From JBCCIM01 sp045106435 (lineage in GTDB: Bacteria > Bacteroidota > Rhodothermia > Rhodothermales > JAHQVL01): DNA of 13,578 bases. A program made the position numbers and the translations under genes. Positions within the stretch are counted from its first letter, which is position 1. Each line of letters begins with the position of its first letter. The stretch covers positions 1-13,578 of the forward strand of contig JBGCEN010000065.1 in the NCBI GenBank assembly GCA_045106435.1, in the 5' to 3' direction. The notes under the pieces were generated by a model. That model saw nothing but the letters and a program-made list of their open reading frames with translations. It did not search any database and was not told where the DNA came from. Shown piece after piece: positions 1 to 7,135 of the stretch.

Positions 1-558
1 GGCCTTGCTGCATTAAAGAAAGCTTCAGGTGCAAAGCTGTACATCAGCAAAGAAGATACAGATATCATGGAGCGAGGAGGGAAAGATGACTATTTGCTCG
101 GGAATTCAGGGCTTTTCCCAGCGGTTTCAGTTGATCGATCCATTGAGGATGGGGAAGTGGTATCCTTGGGTGAAACGCGTTTAACTGCTCGGGTAACTGC
201 TGGTCATACACAGGGCTGCACCACCTGGACCCTACAGGTAGAAGACGCCGGCGCTATGCTCGATGTTGTAATTGTATGTAGCGTTACTGTCTTGTCTGAT
301 GTCAGTTTGATAACTGAACCCAGTTATCCTGGTATTGCAGATGACTTCCACAAAACTTTCGATGTACTGGAGTCTTTGCCCTGCGACGTTTTTCTCGCGT
401 CGCACGGACAATTTTTTGATCTGGAAAATAAAACGAAGCAGCTAAAAGAAGGGGCGGGTGTAAATCCGTTTATCGATCCCGATCGCTATACAGCCTATGT
501 AGCAAAAGGCAAAAAACGTTTCCTGGATCGATTGGCTAAAGAAAAGGCTGAGGGTTAA
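1..558 (+). CDS. Metallo-beta-lactamase-fold hydrolase, subclass B3-like (5' end outside window)
   Basis: The reading frame is open from base 1, so the true start lies upstream; an ATG at 67 is only an internal methionine. The visible 185 residues are the C-terminal two thirds of a metallo-beta-lactamase-fold domain. The segment GHTQGCTTW (His about residue 69) matches the third zinc-binding histidine of subclass B3 enzymes, and SHGQFF (His about 135) matches the last one. The opening residues GLAALKKASGAK resemble the stretch just after the HxHxDH motif, which would lie immediately outside the window. From family knowledge, such proteins are usually exported zinc hydrolases; some are beta-lactamases, many have other or unknown substrates. 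Substrate is not decidable here because the N-terminus and half the zinc ligands are missing. No terminator follows. An SDR remnant starts 60 bp downstream. Confidence 0.85.
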   Translation, partial: GLAALKKASGAKLYISKEDTDIMERGGKDDYLLGNSGLFPAVSVDRSIEDGEVVSLGETRLTARVTAGHTQGCTTWTLQVEDAGAMLDVVIVCSVTVLSDVSLITEPSYPGIADDFHKTFDVLESLPCDVFLASHGQFFDLENKTKQLKEGAGVNPFIDPDRYTAYVAKGKKRFLDRLAKEKAEG

Positions 559-617
559 GCAATAGGGGTATTAAGAGAAATTGTAACACACACTATTTGA
601 ATGCCAATTCGGGATAA

Positions 618-842
618 GAGCACTCAAGAGATAGGCTCAGTGCATTATTCACAGATCCAGCGCGTCAAGAAGACTACTCTACCGGAGAGGATATTGCTAA
701 AGTAATTTTTGAAGCGGCGACAGACGGAACGCCGCAATTGAGATATGCGGCCGGCAAAGATGCAATACAGATGCTTGGCGCACGTCCATCACTTTCAGAT
801 GAAGCGTACCTGGAGATGATGAAAAAGGAATTTGATTTGTAG
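618..842 (+). pseudogene. Remnant of a short-chain dehydrogenase/reductase (C-terminus only)
   Basis: Reading codons from 618 to the TAG at 840-842 gives about 74 residues ending ...EAYLEMMKKEFDL. The middle part, STGEDIAKVIFEAATDG followed by QLRYAAGKDA, is the typical C-terminal tail of classical SDR oxidoreductases (E-[DE]-[IV]-A-x-V-I-[YF]-E-A-A-T-D-G, then LRY.AG.DA). There is no ATG in this stretch, an in-frame stop sits at 615-617, and the SDR Rossmann fold (TGxxxGIG) and YxxxK active site are absent: only 60 bp separate this piece from the upstream gene's stop. It is therefore a headless remnant, probably left by a deletion, and not an active enzyme. A frame-shifted N-terminal part was looked for upstream and not found. 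Confidence 0.7.
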
Positions 843-952
843 CGTTTGCCTGATTCTATCTACTGGCTATTATTGCCTCACCCGTCTACGAGCGTCAAGG
901 AAACCGTAATAATTGCGTTAAAAATGAGCAGAGAAGCCTCTCCTAACCACAC

Positions 953-1053
953 CCGTCATTCCTGCGCAGGCAGGAATCCAGTGTTTATAATTCGAAATTC
1001 TGGATTATTACATAAGTCGCTTCGCTCGTGTTCGGCCTGCGCAGGAATGACGG
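953..1053. repeat. MITE/REP-like element with perfect 19-bp terminal inverted repeats
   Basis: Positions 953-971 and 1035-1053 are perfect inverted complements over 19 bp (arm begins CCGTCATTCCTGCGCAGG). A second nested pair, AATCCAG at 975-981 and CTGGATT at 1000-1006, continues the symmetry. The CGTCATTCCTGCG...AATCCAG type of arm is a well-known class of dispersed intergenic palindrome in many bacterial genomes. The element lies between the SDR remnant and the terminator of the minus-strand secreted-protein gene. It carries no transposase and would be mobilised, if at all, in trans. An 85-codon open frame across it is a by-product of the repeat. Confidence 0.75.
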
Positions 1054-1100
1054 CAGAAGTAGGTCGACGACTGAGTACCTCCGCAGGGCACGCATGTGAA

Positions 1101-1141
1101 TAAAAAAAGCCGCAGAAGCTGTGTTTGCTTCTGCGGCTTTT
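1101..1141 (-). terminator. Rho-independent terminator of the choice-of-anchor B gene
   Basis: A perfect 15-bp stem (1105-1119 with 1127-1141, core GCCGCAGAAGC) closes a 7-nt loop. On the minus strand it is followed by a run of T (the A tract at 1102-1108), as expected for an intrinsic terminator. It begins 28 bp after the stop of the minus-strand gene at 1170. The plus-strand side has only TTTTA, so minus-strand use is favoured, though the stem may act both ways. Confidence 0.9.
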
Positions 1142-1169
1142 ACTGTTTAAACGTCTCTTGCGTGACAGC

Positions 1170-3821
1170 TTATTTCATCAGCGTCATGCGTTTGGTCACT
1201 GAAAAGTTAGCCGTTTCCATTACATACAAGTACACGCCGGCGCTCAGATTAGCAGCATCCAGGGTGACAGTATGAATGCCAGCATCACGCACTTCATTGG
1301 CCAGCGTCACCATTTCTTGCCCAAGCATGTTGTATACAATGATTGATACATGAGCAGATTCTGGCATGCTGAAATCAATCAACGTGGTCGGGTTAAATGG
1401 ATTCGGATAATTTTGGCCAATGCTAAATTCAGTTGGGACCGTTTGCAACTGAAGCAGATCACGATTACGGGCCATTTCTGAAGCTGCTGTTGGCGAGCAA
1501 TCGAACCCGGCTTCAGTGTTCTGCGCAGGATCGTATGTCAGGCTTGGATGCGAGACAGCGTCTGCACAAACACCAAGGTCGAAAGGCCGTGCGGTGAAGG
1601 TATTTGATTGTAAAACCGCAATACCGCCTGCATCCGTGGTGCCTGAATCCGTACCGCTTAAATCACCACCGAAGGTGCCGTCGATTGTCGCTGAGGCGAC
1701 GGGGTTGCCGGCGTCATCATGGATCAGGAAAGTAGCTTCAACAAACCGATCTCCACCATCGCGTGTGATTGCAGTTGTAATACTTTCAATGTGGATGGTA
1801 CCGCCACCTGTGCCATCAGAAATTGTAACCGATTTGCTCGTTGCGTTGGTCGCACCAAAGTCATCCGTAACCGTCAACATAACCGAGTACGTGCCGGCAG
1901 CTGCGTAGGTATTGCTTGGATTCTGGGCGCTCGATGTATTGCCATCACCAAAGTCCCAACTCCAGGATACAATTGAACCGTCGCTGTCGGTGCTAGCATC
2001 GGCAAACGTAACCATGAACATCGTGGTGCTGAAGCTGAAGTCAGCCGTCGGTGTTGCATTGCCGCCGTTGTCACAGCCGAAGGATGGGTCAGCATTAGCA
2101 TTGGGGTCGTATGTGAGCGAGCCATGTGTGATGTTGTCAACACAAATGCCAAGGTCATTCGGTCTCGTCGTGAAGAAATCTGAAACCAGCGTTGCTTCAC
2201 CGTTTCCATTGGTCACGTCAGAATCTGATCCTGCCAGGTCTCCGCTAAATGTCCCGGTGACAGTAGCCGCGTCAACCTGATTCCCATTGTCATCTTCAAT
2301 GACAACAGTTGCTTCAACAGTACCGCCACCGCTGCCACGAAGGGTTGTGGTCGAAATAGATGCCACATGCATTGTCCCGCCACCTGAACCATCGTTCACT
2401 GTGACAGCCATACTCGTAGAACTGGTTGCGCCGAGGTCATCGGTTACCGTTAGCATGACACTATACGTGCCATTGGATCCGTACGTATTGTCCGGATTCT
2501 GAGCAGTTGATGTACTGCCATCACCAAGGTCCCAACTCCAGGATACAACAGCGCCATCGCTGTCTGAACTGGTATCGGTAAAGTTGCATGAAAGCAATGT
2601 GCACGAAGAAGAAAAACCGGCTACCGGCGGGTTGTTGCCTCCGCCGCCATCGAAGTCTGGTCTTAGGATAAACAGGCCGTCTTCAATGCTGCTTACGATG
2701 ATGTTGCCGCTGGCGAAATAGGGATAGTTACTCCATGCACCGTTAAATGAAGTGGCATCATTTAATGGGTATGTGTCAAAGAAACCAATTTCTACGGGGA
2801 TTTCCGGGTCGGTGATATCGAGGATTCTCAGGCCGGCCGTGTAATTTGTCTCGTATACGAGATTCCCTTTTACATAGAGGTTATGGTCAATGGCCTTGGT
2901 TGGGCCAAAGTAGTCGCTGGCAATAAATGGGTCATCCAGATCTTCAAGATCCCAGATGATGGTTCTGGTGTTGCCTCCGTCTTCATCAAGTTCGTCATTC
3001 TGATAGAAGTACCGCTGATCTTCTGAAAACCAACCCTGATGCACATAAGCGCTATTCGGATATCCTTCTCTGGCAAGCTGGATCACATTGCTTTTATTGC
3101 TTACATCGGCAATGGTGATGGTGTCTTCATTTGAGTTGACACAAATCTCTTTGCCTTGGTGTGCTGTATCAGGTCCTGAGTACATGACGCATTGTGCATC
3201 GTGAGTATAGCCATCAGAAGAAAAGCAGCCGGCATTGGATGGACTTGTGGGATTGTTGATGTCAATCATGTGCAATCCACCACCACAGGTACCTGTACCC
3301 ACTGCATAGGCAAACCCGGAGCCTTCGTTGATCACGATGTTGTGCGCGTTGCCAAAGTCGTCGTAATGTGCAGTGTTTGAAAAAGTAGCCGGCGGATTGC
3401 TTACGCTACGCAACGCTGTCAAATCAAAGATTTGCATGCCATGGCCGCTTGCTTCGCTGACGATGTAAACATGGTCATTGAATACTTTGAGATCACGCCA
3501 TAAAGAGGAATTGGTATGTGTAGAGAGACTGCCGAGATAAATGGGCGCAACTGGATCGCTGATGTCTACAAACGCAGTCCCTGTTGATAAACCAACCAAG
3601 GCGTACTCTTTGCCGGTGCTTGGGTCAGTCCAGCCCCAAATGTCATTTGCTTCCGTAGAGGAAGAACCGCCCATGTCTGTGATTGGGACAAAGGCTTTAA
3701 GGTCAACAGAGTCGCAAGCATACCCATTGGCTAAGCCATTAATACAGGCAACATCTTGTGCAAGCGCTGAAACAGATAAAAACATGCTTAGCACCAAAAT
3801 TACAGTAATTCTGGAATTCAT
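1170..3821 (-). CDS. Secreted choice-of-anchor B protein with two PKD/Ig-like modules and a T9SS sorting domain
   Basis: The 883-residue product has a signal peptide (residues 1-21, hydrophobic VILVLSMFLSVSA before AQD). Residues about 25-390 form the choice-of-anchor B region: LVIVD-like repeats with phrases such as FVDISDP, MQIFDLTAL, LHMIDINNPTSP and LRILDITDPEIP, likely a beta-propeller. Then come PKD domain 1 (397-476, WDLGDGSTS), an Ig-like domain (483-583), PKD domain 2 (591-668, WDFGDGNTS), a second Ig-like domain (675-775) and a type A T9SS sorting domain (about 798-883, YPNPFNPTT ... GVYLYVM ... RMTLMK). Each Ig-like domain has a Cys pair 23 residues apart (560/583, 752/775), which may form disulfides. 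From family knowledge it should cross the outer membrane by T9SS and be surface-attached or released; the ligand is unknown. The ATG has no clear ribosome binding site, usual for this phylum. The gene is monocistronic, with its own terminator. Confidence 0.9.
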   Translation of the reverse strand: MNSRITVILVLSMFLSVSALAQDVACINGLANGYACDSVDLKAFVPITDMGGSSSTEANDIWGWTDPSTGKEYALVGLSTGTAFVDISDPVAPIYLGSLSTHTNSSLWRDLKVFNDHVYIVSEASGHGMQIFDLTALRSVSNPPATFSNTAHYDDFGNAHNIVINEGSGFAYAVGTGTCGGGLHMIDINNPTSPSNAGCFSSDGYTHDAQCVMYSGPDTAHQGKEICVNSNEDTITIADVSNKSNVIQLAREGYPNSAYVHQGWFSEDQRYFYQNDELDEDGGNTRTIIWDLEDLDDPFIASDYFGPTKAIDHNLYVKGNLVYETNYTAGLRILDITDPEIPVEIGFFDTYPLNDATSFNGAWSNYPYFASGNIIVSSIEDGLFILRPDFDGGGGNNPPVAGFSSSCTLLSCNFTDTSSDSDGAVVSWSWDLGDGSTSTAQNPDNTYGSNGTYSVMLTVTDDLGATSSTSMAVTVNDGSGGGTMHVASISTTTLRGSGGGTVEATVVIEDDNGNQVDAATVTGTFSGDLAGSDSDVTNGNGEATLVSDFFTTRPNDLGICVDNITHGSLTYDPNANADPSFGCDNGGNATPTADFSFSTTMFMVTFADASTDSDGSIVSWSWDFGDGNTSSAQNPSNTYAAAGTYSVMLTVTDDFGATNATSKSVTISDGTGGGTIHIESITTAITRDGGDRFVEATFLIHDDAGNPVASATIDGTFGGDLSGTDSGTTDAGGIAVLQSNTFTARPFDLGVCADAVSHPSLTYDPAQNTEAGFDCSPTAASEMARNRDLLQLQTVPTEFSIGQNYPNPFNPTTLIDFSMPESAHVSIIVYNMLGQEMVTLANEVRDAGIHTVTLDAANLSAGVYLYVMETANFSVTKRMTLMK
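1497..2633 (-). repeat. Tandem duplication of a PKD + Ig-like module inside the secreted protein gene
   Basis: Two consecutive units of about 185 codons (roughly 2073-2633 and 1497-2051) each encode one PKD domain and one Ig-like domain in the same order. Parts remain nearly identical in DNA: 1941-1971 and 2517-2547 match over 31 bp with a single difference, at a spacing of 576 bp. The proteins also match closely (GTYSVMLTVTDD in both PKD domains; RP.DLG.C in both Ig-like domains). This indicates an internal duplication with later divergence. Confidence 0.8.
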
Positions 3822-4473
3822 TATTTGATAGTCTTTTGCTATGAAATGGAAGGCTTGGAAATTAAGGAGGTGTCAAAAATCCGTTGTCATCCGCGATCTA
3901 ATGCGATATGGGTTTGAAGCAAAAAGGTCTTGAGGGGATTTAGCGATCTCAAACACTGTTTTTGACAGAAATATCCAGTGCTGATCAAGTCGCTATTAAC
4001 CTGAGTCTCTTGAAAAAGATGAGCGCTGTGCTCTTCAAGGAGATGAGGTAATTTGCCAGCCCGACGTCGGAGAAGGTTGGATAATAGAGAAAACAATTGC
4101 GGGGATCAATCACCACCGACTTTTTTTGTTAACCATTTTTTACGTTTCATTTTTTGCGGGAAATGAATGGCCGCCAGAAGATTACAAAGCAAGGAAGCGC
4201 CGGCGAAAAGGGGAGCCGTATCAAAAGGATGCATTGATTCGCAAGAGGGGCGCAGACGGCTATAATCACCTGATTATAGCTCGGCTGTTTTATTTCTTAC
4301 TTATTTAGTAACATATGATAGTTGCCACCGTAGAGAGACGGGACTGATTCGCAAAAACTGCCGTTGCGAGCCAGAAGAGGGCGCTTTTTTACAGCCTTGC
4401 CAGACTCTTGGTGGTCATGGACACCGAATATAATGGGCGCTTTTTATACAGATACATTCTTCCGCTAAAACTT
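3822..4473. other. Gene-poor intergenic region between divergent genes
   Basis: About 650 bp separate the secreted-protein gene (minus) from the ABC permease (plus). The region should contain both promoters. On the minus strand, a TTGACA hexamer (3871-3876, plus-strand TGTCAA) lies about 50 bp upstream of the start, but no convincing partner box was found. Two open frames of 60-70 codons (3887-4096 minus, 4126-4308 plus) show no recognisable protein features. An imperfect hairpin (CTTGAA near 4009 with TTCAAG near 4034, enclosing GAGC/GCTC) and a perfect inverted repeat at 4259-4280 are present. Nothing else could be identified. Confidence 0.5.
4259..4280. repeat. Perfect 10-bp inverted repeat, possible operator or weak terminator
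   Basis: GCTATAATCA at 4259-4268 and TGATTATAGC at 4271-4280 are exact inverted complements around CC. The downstream stretch on the plus strand is T-rich (GTTTTATTTC from 4287) but has no uninterrupted T tract. The short spacer suits a dimeric DNA-binding protein as well as a hairpin. It lies about 190 bp before the permease start, so it could regulate that gene or end an unrecognised short transcript. Confidence 0.4.
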
Positions 4474-7080
4474 ATGCCTAAACCACCTTTTTTTGCTCAG
4501 CACTTCCTGAGTCTCTTACTTCATTCTGTTGATCATGACAGTGTGTTGGGAGATTTGGAAGAGACGTACAGATATCAGGAAAAAAGGTACGGGAGGGCGG
4601 TAGCAACGAGGTGGTATTGGTATCAGGTCATTCGATCTATCTTTCCATTAATTAGCCGGTCCATTTACTGGGGTTTTGTCATGTTACAGAATTATTTTAA
4701 GATTGCGCTGCGGAATTTGCGCAAACAAGCCGGCTACGCATTTATTAACGTATTTGGCCTCGCCATTGGGCTCACCTGCTTTATTCTGATCAGCCTATTT
4801 GTACAGTTCGAATTAAGCTACGACGACTTTCACGCCAACTCGGATAATATCTACCGTATTGCAAAAGAGAACAGGGAAAACTACGAAGGTACACAGCAAT
4901 TTGCCGTAACACCCTTGCCCCTGGCAAATGCTTTAATGGAAGAGTTTCCTGAAGTGGAATACGCGACGCAAGTGAGGAAAGTAGATGCGATACTCGAACA
5001 TGATAACACGCGATTCGATGAAGCCGGCATTTACACCACATCTCATTTCTTCGATGTGTTTAGCTTCCCATTGCTTCAGGGAGATGAAAGCGTTGCACTT
5101 GGTAATCCAAATGCAATCATTCTGACAGAGCGTTTGGCGCGCAAGTATTTCGGCGACAGCAATCCGGTAGGTGCATTTTTATCCGTTACGCACACCGCTG
5201 ATGCCGTGCCAATGGAAGTTGTTGGGGTACTCGAAGATATCCCTTTTAATAGCCATATGCGGTTTGATTTCATTCTGCCTATACAGTCTTCCGAACGATA
5301 TGCCAAAGATGGGGCCGCGTGGGATAACAATGGATACCTTACCTATGCGGCTTTGCGCCCGGATCATTCCGTTGCAGAATTTGAAGCCAAGCTGCCGGCA
5401 CTTGCTGAAAAACATCTGAGCCAGCAATACTATTATCAGCAAAACCCCGGATCAATCAGCGTCTATTTCCCACAAGCATTGAAAGAGATTCATTTACGCT
5501 CAAATCTCAGATTTGAATTTGGGGTAAACGGTGACATCAAATATATCTACCTCTTTTCGATAGTGGGTTTGCTGATATTGCTTCTGTCCGTCATCAACTA
5601 TGTCAATTTAGCTACGGCACGTTCTACGACCCGTGTTATGGAGATGGGGGTGAGGAAAATCATGGGCGCACATAGAAAACAATTGATTGGGCAATTTATG
5701 GCAGAATCTGTGATGCCGGCTGTGCTTGCATTGGTGATTGCCCTTGCCTGTGTCTTGCTCTTCATGCCTACCTTCAATCACCTGATGGCGCGGGAAATAT
5801 CTTTGTCTCTTGAGGCAAATGGCGGGTTGTTGGTTGTATTGATATTTATTGGTCTGGGAGCAGGGGTGCTTTCGGGAAGCTATCCTTCATTTCTACTGTC
5901 TTCTTTTCATCCGGTACGCATGACCAAGAGAATGCTTGGTCAAAAAGGCGGTACATCTTCGGTCAGGAATGCATTGCTGGTTGTTCAGTTTTCGATCACG
6001 ATCGGGCTCATCATTGGCACGCTGATCATCCGGCAACAGCTCAATTATATGCAAAACGAAACCACTGGCGTAGATCGTGAGCGTATCGTTTCTGTTGAGG
6101 TAAAAGACAAGAAATTGCACAATCAGTACAATGTGATAAAGCAACGACTGGAAGGCCATCCCGGTGTAGTTAGTGTCACTGCCACACATCATGATCCAAC
6201 GAATATTTTTTCAAGCGAAAGCATTAAGCAATGGGAAGGAGCGCCTGAAGATCAGAATTACGTACCCATTCATTACACACCCATACAGTATAATTTTGCA
6301 GAACTGCTAGGCATTGAAGTGGTGGAAGGGCGTGATTTCTTAGAACAAATGGGCGCTGATGAAAGCGGAGGATTATTGGTTAATGAAACGCTGGTGCGTG
6401 AACTTGGATGGGAGCAAGGTGTGGGTAAACAGATTGCTTTTCGAGGGCGGGTAAGTCGCATCATTGGGGTAATGAAAGATTTCAACTTCTTGTCGTTTCA
6501 CGAGAAAATAGCCCCTTTGGCATTGTTTGTTGATACCGAAAAATTCTCTCGCATTCTAATCAAAGTGCATCCCGACAATATGCAGGAGACGATCGGCTTC
6601 TTGGGAGAGACCATGGCTGAGTTCTCGCCGGCTTTTCCATTTGAATATCACTTCCTGGACGACGCCTATAACAATATGTATCAGACAGAAACGCGTCTGG
6701 GCAGCTTGTTTAGTTATTTTTCGATGCTGGCCCTGGTCATCGCATGCCTTGGATTATTGGGACTTGCGATGTTTACTACATCGCAGCGCACGAAAGAGCT
6801 GGGGGTACGTAAGGTGTTGGGTGCATCTTATACAGATATTCTGTTGCTGCTTACAAAAGACTTCACGCGTCTGGTTGTCATCGCATTTGTACTCGCCGCA
6901 CCGCTCGCGTACTTCGCACTAGACACGTGGTTGCTCGACTTTGCGTATCGCATCAGTATCGGTTGGACTACTTTTATACTGGCTGGAGCCGGCGTCCTGC
7001 TACTGACCTGGCTTACAATAAGCTATCAGTCCATCCGCGCCACCCTCGCAGACCCCGTAAAGAGCCTACGCTACGAATGA
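4474..7080 (+). CDS. MacB/FtsX-type ABC transporter permease with N-terminal prefix domain
   Basis: Starting at the ATG at 4474 the product has 868 residues. Residues about 3-62 are the 'permease prefix' region (FFAQHFLSLLL ... LGDLEETY) common in Bacteroidota-type permeases. A MacB-type permease follows: MLQNYFKIALRNLRKQ (from 70), TM1 (about 89-112), a large periplasmic domain (113-355), TM2-TM4 (356-474) with the coupling motif EMGVRKIMGA (about 390-399), TM5 (498-521), a second periplasmic domain (522-740), then TM6-TM8 (744-851) with ELGVRKVLGA (775-784). The two repeated FtsX halves in one chain predict eight membrane segments. The family works with a separate cytoplasmic ATPase to export peptides, lipids or drugs or to transmit force across the envelope; no ATPase gene is in the window. 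The frame is open upstream to a TTG at 4408 and an ATG at 4417; 4474 is preferred because PKPPFFAQHF fits the usual beginning of the family. No Shine-Dalgarno is seen at any of them. Confidence 0.92.
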   Translation: MPKPPFFAQHFLSLLLHSVDHDSVLGDLEETYRYQEKRYGRAVATRWYWYQVIRSIFPLISRSIYWGFVMLQNYFKIALRNLRKQAGYAFINVFGLAIGLTCFILISLFVQFELSYDDFHANSDNIYRIAKENRENYEGTQQFAVTPLPLANALMEEFPEVEYATQVRKVDAILEHDNTRFDEAGIYTTSHFFDVFSFPLLQGDESVALGNPNAIILTERLARKYFGDSNPVGAFLSVTHTADAVPMEVVGVLEDIPFNSHMRFDFILPIQSSERYAKDGAAWDNNGYLTYAALRPDHSVAEFEAKLPALAEKHLSQQYYYQQNPGSISVYFPQALKEIHLRSNLRFEFGVNGDIKYIYLFSIVGLLILLLSVINYVNLATARSTTRVMEMGVRKIMGAHRKQLIGQFMAESVMPAVLALVIALACVLLFMPTFNHLMAREISLSLEANGGLLVVLIFIGLGAGVLSGSYPSFLLSSFHPVRMTKRMLGQKGGTSSVRNALLVVQFSITIGLIIGTLIIRQQLNYMQNETTGVDRERIVSVEVKDKKLHNQYNVIKQRLEGHPGVVSVTATHHDPTNIFSSESIKQWEGAPEDQNYVPIHYTPIQYNFAELLGIEVVEGRDFLEQMGADESGGLLVNETLVRELGWEQGVGKQIAFRGRVSRIIGVMKDFNFLSFHEKIAPLALFVDTEKFSRILIKVHPDNMQETIGFLGETMAEFSPAFPFEYHFLDDAYNNMYQTETRLGSLFSYFSMLALVIACLGLLGLAMFTTSQRTKELGVRKVLGASYTDILLLLTKDFTRLVVIAFVLAAPLAYFALDTWLLDFAYRISIGWTTFILAGAGVLLLTWLTISYQSIRATLADPVKSLRYE

Positions 7081-7135
7081 CCCACCGACCTACCTACCCA
7101 CAGACTCACCGACCTACAAACCCACCGACTCCCTA
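7080..7135. repeat. Degenerate 8-bp tandem repeats filling the gap between two convergent genes
   Basis: Seven consecutive octamers can be read from 7080: ACCCACCG, ACCTACCT, ACCCACAG, ACTCACCG, ACCTACAA, ACCCACCG, ACTCCCTA (consensus about ACCYACCG). The array overlaps the last base of the permease stop and runs into the TAG of the convergent GntP gene (7133-7135). No hairpin terminator lies between the two genes, so this array is all that separates two converging transcripts. The plus strand is almost free of G and T-poor, giving strong strand asymmetry. Confidence 0.65.

Noticed and set aside
846..1103. 85-codon open frame on the plus strand
   Set aside because: It runs through the 19-bp inverted-repeat element; its peptide (HSCAGRNP ... 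ACAGMT) is the familiar translation of this repeat class, not a protein.
1516..2502. Several plus-strand frames antisense to the PKD/Ig-like region
   Set aside because: They are antisense shadows of a well-supported minus-strand gene with clear domains; Ser/Thr/Asp-rich repeats give long antisense frames.
3887..4308. Two 60-70 codon frames (one per strand) in the large intergenic gap
   Set aside because: No ribosome binding site, no recognisable domain and no coding-like composition; the plus-strand one needs a TTG start. Function cannot be supported.
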